Shown here: one piece after another, positions 1-4,859 of the stretch
Layout: each line of letters starts with the position of its first letter
How positions within the stretch are numbered: the first letter of the stretch is position 1
From: SZUA-430 sp044375275
Lineage (GTDB): Bacteria; Pseudomonadota; Alphaproteobacteria; Micropepsales; Micropepsaceae
DNA: 9,738 nt
Direction: 5' to 3'
NCBI GenBank assembly: GCA_044375275.1
Contig: JBILMZ010000133.1
Span: 1-9,738, forward strand
The notes under the pieces: model-generated
Databases searched by the model: none
Seen by the model: only the letters and a program-made list of their open reading frames with translations
Told to the model about the DNA's origin: nothing
Position numbers and translations under genes: made by a program

Positions 1-165
1 CGAGAAAGTCGTCGTTTCCGTTCCGTTTGATTGCGAACCCGAACTTCCCGGCTGAACGCTCAAACCACCGAAGGCGCTGATGTAGAATCCGTCAGCCTTT
101 GCGGGCGTGCCCATCAGTACCAATGCGACAGCTGTCGTCGCCAAAAAAATTGCCTTGTTGCGCAT
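1..165 (-). CDS. Outer membrane beta-barrel protein, N-terminal part (cut by window edge)
   Basis: Only the first 55 codons are in the window; the gene continues beyond base 1. The protein begins MRNKAIFLATTAVALVLMG, a basic start followed by a hydrophobic core and an AKA cleavage site near residue 24, so it is a Sec signal peptide. The mature start (DGFYISAFGGLSVQ) is the usual first strand of small OmpA-like or Omp25-like barrels. An AGGAG sequence (172-176) sits six bases before the ATG and supports this start. The signal peptide and first strand resemble those of the next gene upstream (455-1204: ATTA-AL core, then DLYVSVFGG), which suggests an old tandem duplication. The barrel itself is out of view, so the family is inferred from the first strand and the neighbours. 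Confidence 0.7.
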   Translation of the reverse strand, partial: MRNKAIFLATTAVALVLMGTPAKADGFYISAFGGLSVQPGSSGSQSNGTETTTFS

Positions 166-411
166 AAGGAACTCCTGACATTTGTTCAATGAATCCAAGC
201 TGCAGACTTGGGTCTTCGTCAGGTCGGACATCCCACAGCCGGCCCAATCTGATGAGGGCTTCGGCCTTCGTTCACGCTGCTATGGCGCGATCATTCGTTA
301 CACTGAGCACGATAGGCCTTAACCAGACGTTATGGAAAGGCGCTGCGCGGACAATCGGCCGGCGTGGTGCATCTCGGGCACGTTTTCGGAGCATATGGTC
401 CACAAACGAAA
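166..411. other. Intergenic region upstream of the truncated OMP gene
   Basis: This gap lies between the terminator of the 455-1204 gene and the start of the 1-165 gene. Short open frames cross it on both strands, but they have low-complexity, Arg/Ser-rich translations and no ribosome binding site, so I do not call a gene. It should hold the minus-strand promoter for the 1-165 gene. A single TTAACC half-site (319-324) is present, but I see no partner half-site and no convincing -35/-10 pair. Confidence 0.5.
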
Positions 412-431
412 CGGGCCCCTTTCGGGGCCCG
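412..431 (-). terminator. Intrinsic terminator after the 455-1204 OMP gene
   Basis: On the minus strand an 8-bp perfect stem (CGGGCCCC / GGGGCCCG) closes a GAAA tetraloop and is followed by the T-rich tail TTTCGTTTG. It starts 23 bases after the TAG stop at 455-457. The stem, stable tetraloop and tail make this a convincing rho-independent terminator for the OMP gene. It also separates that gene from the next OMP gene at 1-165. Confidence 0.85.
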
Positions 432-454
432 CCATCGAATTGTAAAAGGTCGTG

Positions 455-1204
455 CTAGTTGATGTTGATATTGAGATTGACCGCGACAGCATGGCTGTCG
501 TTGTCAACTTTGCCAAACCTTTCCTGAACGACAAAATTTGTGTCAACAGAGAAGGGTTCGTCGAACGCAGGGCCGCTGAAATAGCGGTAACCCAAGCCAA
601 CATCCACCCCGGGTGACACTTCGTAGTTCAGTCCCACGCCAAGCTGCCAAGCGAAGCCGTTGTTCGTCAGATCCCAATCGGTTTCGCCACCAGCATCCAA
701 AAAGCCCGACGTAACGCCCTCTGTCAGCGCTCCATCAAAGTTCGCCCTCGCCCAACCGGCACCGCCACCGATGTATGGACGCGCCTTCGAACCGATATCG
801 AACTCGTACCAGATGTTTGCCATCAGCGCGAAGGTCGACATATTTGCATCCAGCTGTCCGACTGCCGTCGTGCTGATCACGTTGCTTGAATATTCTTCGA
901 CAGACCATCCGCCGCCGACATCATTTCGACGATATGACACCTCAAGTTCGACCTTGAGTCCTTGAGCCCAACGATCAAGGCTAGTCCCAATCGCACCACC
1001 GAGCACAAATCCAGTGTCGGCGTCAGAGTTCCAAGCAAAGACTTCCTGATCCGAACCAGGGTTGTCGATTTCACCTGCGCTGGAATCCGAGAGGAAATTT
1101 GCACCTCCAAACACGCTTACGTAAAGATCGCCGGCCGTAGCCGACGGTGCAGTCGCGATCAGCGCGCAGGCTGTCGTTGCTGCCAGAATTGCCTTGAATT
1201 TCAT
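455..1204 (-). CDS. Outer membrane beta-barrel protein (OMP_b-brl / Omp25-like family)
   Basis: 249 residues. The open frame extends further upstream, but the start at 1204 is preferred: AGGAG (1211-1215) is six bases upstream and the signal peptide begins exactly there (MKFKAILAATTACALIA..., cleavage near ATA-24). The mature protein has alternating polar and hydrophobic strands with Gly and aromatic residues: LYVSVFGG (27-34), VELEVSYR (85-92), FALMANIWYEFD (125-136), ARPYIGGGAGWARANF (141-156), FAWQLGVGLNYEV (184-196), VDVGLGYRYFSG (200-211). The PYIGGGAG and GLNYxxxPxxDVGLGYRYF pattern is typical of eight-stranded porin-family barrels of alphaproteobacteria. Its role is likely structural or adhesive in the outer membrane; no specific ligand can be inferred. 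Oddly, the last strand ends NLNININ, with no terminal aromatic residue where the BAM beta-signal normally has Phe, Tyr or Trp. Confidence 0.85.
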   Translation of the reverse strand: MKFKAILAATTACALIATAPSATAGDLYVSVFGGANFLSDSSAGEIDNPGSDQEVFAWNSDADTGFVLGGAIGTSLDRWAQGLKVELEVSYRRNDVGGGWSVEEYSSNVISTTAVGQLDANMSTFALMANIWYEFDIGSKARPYIGGGAGWARANFDGALTEGVTSGFLDAGGETDWDLTNNGFAWQLGVGLNYEVSPGVDVGLGYRYFSGPAFDEPFSVDTNFVVQERFGKVDNDSHAVAVNLNININ

Positions 1205-1283
1205 CTTGTTCTCCTGATCCGTTTGATCGCTTGTCTTTGCTGCAGCCAGAAGATTGCCAGTTGTGCTGGGGAAATCCGGCGAA

Positions 1284-1318
1284 GCGGGGGGGCGGTGCTC
1301 CTGAACAACGCCCCCCGC
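1284..1318 (-). terminator. GC-rich hairpin between two OMP genes (attenuator or weak terminator)
   Basis: A stem of about 10 bp pairs GCGGGGGGCG (minus strand, 1318-1309) with CGCCCCCCCGC (1294-1284, one extra C) around a 14-base loop. It lies 18 bases after the stop of the upstream gene and about 80 bases before the start of the next. There is no T-tract after it, so it is not a standard intrinsic terminator. It could partly terminate transcription, or protect the 3' end of the upstream mRNA so that the two genes are expressed at different levels. The hairpin is seen; the function is inferred. Confidence 0.4.
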
Positions 1319-1336
1319 CTGCAACCAAAACAAAAG

Positions 1337-2173
1337 CTAGTAGTAGTAACGCGACAGCGTCGTCATATCCGGCATACTGAAGCCGGCCCCTTCACGATCA
1401 GCCTTCTGCAAATCGTTTTCGCCGCCAAAGTAGAACCGTACGCCAACGCTAATGGCATCGCGCTCGATCTCGTTGTCCCACGCTTCGGTCTGCAGTCCGC
1501 GATACTCGACATAAGCAGACACCGGAACCGACTTGCCAAACGCGTACTCAGCCGTGATGGCCCAGTCCCAGGTTGTTACGTCATCATCGGTGCCGGTCGC
1601 ACGTCCGTCGAGGTAACCAACTTCACCAGAAATCTTCAGAATTTTGCTGGCGTAGTAATCTGCACCTGCGCGAAGGAAGCCGGCTTCCTGAACAAGGTAA
1701 CCGTTAGAATCCGAGTCCATGTATCCGGTTTGCGCGCGAAGCGTCCACGCATTGGCGTAGTACTGACCTTCAAAGCCAGCGACCATCACCATGTAGTCAC
1801 CGCTCCAGTCCGAACCAACGTTGGCCCGGCCAACGCCGCCAAACACGCCGAGCGCGCCGTCATCGTCGCGATAGTTGAGGTGAAGTCCTGCCGCGAAGCC
1901 GCCGTAAAATGAGTCAAATGAGTTTGAGTTGTCGAGGGATGATCCCCCGGCAATGTCAAACTGCAGGTTTACGAAATTGCTGTATGGAACGTTCACCGAC
2001 GCACTTCCGGTGAGCGCGGTGTAGTCCACGCTGTCCGATCCGTCGTAGTCTTCCATCGCGGCGCCCAGCCCGATGTTCATCTTTCCGGCGTAGCTGCCGG
2101 CTGTTGCTGGTGCCGCAAGCGTTGCGACCGCTACCAGCGCACTCGTCGTCAGTGCAATTGCTCGTACTTTCAT
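1337..2173 (-). CDS. Outer membrane beta-barrel (porin-like) protein
   Basis: 278 residues. The start at 2173 is chosen because a full AGGAGG is five bases upstream and a signal peptide starts there (MKVRAIALTTSALVAVATLAAPATAG, cleavage near ATA-25). Many amphipathic strands follow: KMNIGLGAAM (31-40), FVNLQFDIAGGS (67-78), FYGGFAAGLHLNYR (89-102), GALGVFGGVGRANVG (106-120), YMVMVAGFEGQYYA (127-140), WTLRAQTGYM (143-152), WDWAITAEYAFG (202-213), VSAYVEYRG (208-216), AISVGVRFYFGG (240-251). This fits an outer membrane barrel of 8-12 strands. The last clear strand (SVGVRFYF) ends about 29 residues before the C-terminus, leaving a charged tail that ends in Tyr-Tyr-Tyr. It is not obviously paralogous to the two other OMPs beyond general barrel features. 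Its upstream region carries a CtrA-like box, so its expression may follow the cell cycle (inference). Confidence 0.8.
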   Translation of the reverse strand: MKVRAIALTTSALVAVATLAAPATAGSYAGKMNIGLGAAMEDYDGSDSVDYTALTGSASVNVPYSNFVNLQFDIAGGSSLDNSNSFDSFYGGFAAGLHLNYRDDDGALGVFGGVGRANVGSDWSGDYMVMVAGFEGQYYANAWTLRAQTGYMDSDSNGYLVQEAGFLRAGADYYASKILKISGEVGYLDGRATGTDDDVTTWDWAITAEYAFGKSVPVSAYVEYRGLQTEAWDNEIERDAISVGVRFYFGGENDLQKADREGAGFSMPDMTTLSRYYY

Positions 2174-2243
2174 TAGTCCCTCCTGATGTCGCCGTAGCGT
2201 GGTCGCCCACACCTCACGTCTGCCTCAAGAAGACACCCCATGG

Positions 2244-2258
2244 TTAATCACACGTTAA
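2244..2258. promoter_or_regulatory. CtrA-like box (TTAA-N7-TTAA)
   Basis: The two TTAA half-sites (2244-2247 and 2255-2258) are separated by exactly seven bases, the full consensus for the alphaproteobacterial cell-cycle regulator CtrA. Read on the minus strand, the gene-proximal half-site extends to TTAACCAT, the 8-mer associated with CtrA targets in Caulobacter. It lies about 70 bases upstream of the OMP start at 2173 and downstream of the candidate promoter at 2291-2319. If that promoter is right, the site would be better placed for repression; if the real promoter is nearer the gene, it could activate. Confidence 0.6.
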
Positions 2259-2290
2259 TCGCGTGATCGTTCTCTTTTTAACTATGCGAA

Positions 2291-2319
2291 AATATAGGGA
2301 AATCCTGTGCCCGCTTCAC
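2291..2319 (-). promoter_or_regulatory. Candidate sigma-70 type promoter for the 1337-2173 OMP gene
   Basis: On the minus strand, TATATT (2296-2291) matches five of six bases of the -10 consensus. It is preceded after a 17-base spacer by GTGAAG (2319-2314), a weak -35. Predicted transcription would start near 2284, giving a leader of about 110 bases that contains the CtrA-like box. The -10 and the spacing are good, the -35 is poor. Confidence 0.3.
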
Positions 2320-2429
2320 CACAGAATGAAAGATGCGGTGCTGTTCTGCAGACGGCCGTGACTCTCGGGTCACAGCTGTCGCAATTACAATCCACTGTGT
2401 CCCGATATTTCCGGGCGCAGAATCTCAGT

Positions 2430-4103
2430 TCATTCCGGAATGCGGCAGCCGTTTGCGGACAGAGCGTCCTGCAATGGCTTCAACAAGTCGCCGTAGTTCT
2501 TCCAGCGGCCCGCTGAACGCTTGTAGACCGGCTGGCGCACCTGCCAGACGCTTGCGGTCAGGACCGTGCGCTGCACGTCCTGCGGTCGGAGGCACGCCTC
2601 ATCCCAAGGCAAGCCGACATGATCGATCAGCTTGCGCGTCATCTCTTCCTGGTTCTCGACCAGGTCCTCGTAATCGATCTCGAGCATGCGGCCGGGGAGA
2701 ACCTCGCGCCAATGCTCCATAAGCTTGAGATATTGCGCGTAATGGTGCCCGAGATCCGCGAGGTTGCGCGCGTATGTATGCGCATCATTGAAGTTCTGCT
2801 GCCAGATCGAAAGGCACGTATCCATCGGATTGCGGCGGACGTGAATGATCCGTGCATTCGGGAACAGTGTCGCTATGAAGCCGACGGCCTGGAAGTTATG
2901 GGGCATCTTGTCGGTCACACGGATGGCAGACGCATTGCGCGCTCTCTGGTCTATTGTATCAAGATAACGCTGCGCCAGGATCTCCACGCCCACCCACGAC
3001 AAATGTCGCGCGTTCTTTTGGACACCTTCATCCTTGAACACCAGCGTGGACATCTCGCGCTCACAACGCTTGATGGTCTCAAGTTCGCCGGCCGGAAAGG
3101 CCTGGGGATGCGCACCGATGATGGTTTCCGTCAGTGTCGTTCCTGAGCGCGGCATGCCCACAATGAATACCGGGCGATCACTTTCGCTGCCCTGCCCCTT
3201 GTGCTCTTCAAAGAACTTTCTGGTGTATGTGCGCCTGAGCTCGGTGTACTGGGACTCCAGCAATCTCGAGTCGTATTTCCCACCCGCGGCCGTGTTGGCG
3301 AGGTCGTAGTAACGGTATGCGTCGGCGTATCTCCCAACGTCGTCACACATCTTTGCTGCCGCAAAGTAGAGACCTCTCAACTCCCTCGAGGATGTTTCCT
3401 TGCTCGAGATCAATCGCTCCACGTCTGCAATCTCGGGATCCCCTTCCCGGCACTTGCGCGAATTCGACAGATTGACGTAGCCGCTTGCAGAGTGAGGCAC
3501 GAGAGCAATCAGTTCTCGCGCAGCCTTCTCGGCTTCATCGGTACGTCCGAGTCCCAGATAAGCCCTCCCAATGCCAGCCTGGGCCCCGTGAGCATCCGGC
3601 TTGATCTTCAGCAACCGCTCAAAACACTTCAGCGCCCGCTGGCTCTGTCCCGCAAAATTGAAGGTCCGGCCCAGGTTCAGCCAGGAATCCGCCATGTTCG
3701 GATTGATCGCGAGCGCGCGCTCAAGGTGATCAATCGCGTCTTCAAATCGCCGAACCAGCGACAGCGCATTGCCATAGTTGTTCAGGATCGCGGGATCCTT
3801 CGGCCTGGCCTGAACGGCTCGCTCCAACAATTCGAAGGCCGCATCGTGGCTTCCAGCTTCCATCGCCAGCACGCCGAGAAGGTTCAGCGCGTCCGGCTGG
3901 TTCGGCACCTTGGACAGCACTGACCGATACACCTTCTCTGCCTCTTCGCCCCGGCCCGCCTTGTGGTGCTCGATGCCCTGCTCCAGCTGCTTCTGGAGAT
4001 CGAACGGGTTCACCGGATAATTCCATGGGCCCGCGCCCTTGCCCTGCATCGGTGTGCCGAGACCGGGCAGGCGGGGCTGTGGGGAGTTCGGGGACTGTGA
4101 CAT
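2430..4103 (-). CDS. TPR-repeat sulfotransferase family protein
   Basis: 557 residues. The N-terminal half (about 38-205) is a run of tetratricopeptide repeats, with the W/L-G-Y/A-F-A-P pattern seen in ALNLLGVLAMEAGSHDAAFELLERAVQ (72-98), ILNNYGNALSLVRRFEDAIDHLERAL (106-131) and SWLNLGRTFNFAGQSQRALKCFERLL (140-165). The C-terminal half (about 310-557) is a PAPS-dependent sulfotransferase: VFIVGMPRSGTTLTE (312-326) is the 5'-phosphosulfate binding loop, DKMPHNF (398-404) follows, and RIIHVRRNPMDTCLSIW (418-434) is the 3'-phosphate binding region. There is no signal peptide or membrane segment, so it is probably cytosolic. The family moves sulfate from PAPS to an unknown acceptor; the TPR part may bind a protein or glycan carrier. 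The start at 4103 has only a weak, distant AGGA. I found no clear terminator; weak 4-5 bp stems follow the stop. It is a single gene, read divergently from hsp20. Confidence 0.85.
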   Translation of the reverse strand: MSQSPNSPQPRLPGLGTPMQGKGAGPWNYPVNPFDLQKQLEQGIEHHKAGRGEEAEKVYRSVLSKVPNQPDALNLLGVLAMEAGSHDAAFELLERAVQARPKDPAILNNYGNALSLVRRFEDAIDHLERALAINPNMADSWLNLGRTFNFAGQSQRALKCFERLLKIKPDAHGAQAGIGRAYLGLGRTDEAEKAARELIALVPHSASGYVNLSNSRKCREGDPEIADVERLISSKETSSRELRGLYFAAAKMCDDVGRYADAYRYYDLANTAAGGKYDSRLLESQYTELRRTYTRKFFEEHKGQGSESDRPVFIVGMPRSGTTLTETIIGAHPQAFPAGELETIKRCEREMSTLVFKDEGVQKNARHLSWVGVEILAQRYLDTIDQRARNASAIRVTDKMPHNFQAVGFIATLFPNARIIHVRRNPMDTCLSIWQQNFNDAHTYARNLADLGHHYAQYLKLMEHWREVLPGRMLEIDYEDLVENQEEMTRKLIDHVGLPWDEACLRPQDVQRTVLTASVWQVRQPVYKRSAGRWKNYGDLLKPLQDALSANGCRIPE

Positions 4104-4184
4104 CGGGATACTCGTTCCTGCAGATGTTTACGGAAAATGAGGAGAATCGCTTCGCGGGGACGTTAACACATTGGTGCCGGGGGC

Positions 4185-4213
4185 CTTGACGCCCAAAAGG
4201 CCAATCCCCATCT
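4185..4213 (+). promoter_or_regulatory. Sigma-32 (RpoH) heat shock promoter of the hsp20 gene
   Basis: CTTGACG (4185-4191) and CCCCATCT (4206-4213) are 14 bases apart. The E. coli RpoH consensus is CTTGAAA, 11-16 bases, CCCCATNT, so the -10 element is a full match and the -35 matches five of seven. Transcription would start near 4220, giving a leader of about 105 bases before the ATG at 4325. The gene it drives is a small heat shock protein, which agrees with the call. Confidence 0.65.
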
Positions 4214-4219
4214 CCCGTA

Positions 4220-4324
4220 TTGCCTGGGAGGGTGCCATCAAGGGCCCTCAGGACAGGCATTTGGAACGGGAATCCTGCCATTTCGGAGGGTTTCCACAAT
4301 CATCGCTTGAAAGGATGACAGACC
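4220..4324 (+). promoter_or_regulatory. ROSE-like RNA thermometer in the hsp20 leader
   Basis: The last hairpin of the leader hides the Shine-Dalgarno sequence. Bases 4300-4307 (UCA-UCGCU) pair with 4312-4318 (AGGA-UGA) around a UGAA loop: U4300-A4318, C4301-G4317, A4302-U4316, U4303-A4315, C4304-G4314, C4306-G4313, U4307-A4312, with G4305 bulged. The UYGCU motif facing AGGA with one bulged G is the hallmark of ROSE elements in front of alphaproteobacterial and enterobacterial small heat shock genes. A second hairpin is upstream: GGCA (4256-4259) with TGCC (4276-4279), and GGA with TCC inside it; a possible GAGGG/CCCTC stem lies at 4228-4249. ROSE elements typically have two to four hairpins. 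Melting with rising temperature would free the SD for translation. Pairing was done by eye; the family match is inference. Confidence 0.65.
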
Positions 4325-4807
4325 ATGCGTGGATTTGATTTTTCGCCCCTCTATCGCTCGACCGTCGGCTTTGACCGTCTCGCCACCCTGCTTGAGACCG
4401 TTGCCCAGGTTGACTCAGCTGCCAACAGCTACCCGCCCTACAACATCGAACAACTGGCAGAGAACGACTACCGCATCACGATGGCCGTTGCCGGCTTTGC
4501 CGAGAGCGACCTGACGATCGAGTTGAAGGAAGGCGTGCTGTCCGTTTCGGGCAAGCGCAACACCGATGAGCCGAAGTCGCACTTCCTCTACCAGGGTATC
4601 GCCGGACGCAGCTTCGAACGCCGCTTCCAGCTTGCCGACCACATGGAAGTGCATGGCGCAAGGCTTGAGCACGGCCTGCTTCACATCGAGATCGCTCGCG
4701 TGATCCCCGAAGAGAAGCGTGCCCGCAAGATCGCGATCGCGTCGACAGCCTCGGCCCAGCCCAAGATCGTCGATGGCAACACGGCGGAAGCGAACCGCCT
4801 GAACTAG
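4325..4807 (+). CDS. Small heat shock protein Hsp20 (class A, IbpA-like)
   Basis: 160 residues. It is an ATP-independent holdase that binds unfolding proteins in the cytoplasm until DnaK/ClpB refold them. The alpha-crystallin domain covers about 36-130: PPYNIEQLAENDYRITMAVAG (37-57), DLTIELKEGVLSVSGKR (62-78), RSFERRFQLADHMEVHGARLEHGLLHIEI (95-123). The A-x-x-x-GxL signature appears as ARLEHGLL (112-119). A C-terminal I-A-I (136-138) is the IxI anchor that docks neighbouring dimers in the oligomer. The start follows AAGGA at 4311-4315, nine bases away, which is the sequence hidden in the ROSE hairpin. The length and the short MRGFDFSPLYRSTVGFD start are normal for class A rhizobial HspA and E. 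coli IbpA. It is a single gene with its own heat shock promoter, thermometer and terminator. Confidence 0.95.
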   Translation: MRGFDFSPLYRSTVGFDRLATLLETVAQVDSAANSYPPYNIEQLAENDYRITMAVAGFAESDLTIELKEGVLSVSGKRNTDEPKSHFLYQGIAGRSFERRFQLADHMEVHGARLEHGLLHIEIARVIPEEKRARKIAIASTASAQPKIVDGNTAEANRLN

Positions 4808-4822
4808 ACCGAACTGCCCCGC

Positions 4823-4859
4823 GTGGCGCCAGAACCCCCTTCTGGCGCCACAGCTTTTT
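4823..4859 (+). terminator. Strong intrinsic terminator of hsp20
   Basis: A perfect 12-bp stem (GTGGCGCCAGAA, 4823-4834, with TTCTGGCGCCAC, 4840-4851) closes a five-C loop and is followed by AGCTTTTT (4852-4859). The T-tract touches the stop codon of the convergent gene (4859-4861). On the minus strand the same hairpin follows that stop but has no T-tract, so it works best for hsp20 and could at most help end the convergent transcript. Confidence 0.92.

Noticed and set aside
962..1912. Long plus-strand open frame (316 codons) across two OMP genes
   Set aside because: It is antisense to two genes with clear signal peptides, SDs and barrel strands; its translation has no recognisable domain.
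2431..2442. Palindrome CATTCCGGAATG at the end of the sulfotransferase gene
   Set aside because: It lies inside the last codons, has no loop for an RNA hairpin and no T-tract; probably chance.
3201..3923. Plus-strand open frame (240 codons) opposite the TPR-sulfotransferase
   Set aside because: It is antisense to a convincing two-domain protein and shows no domain or SD.
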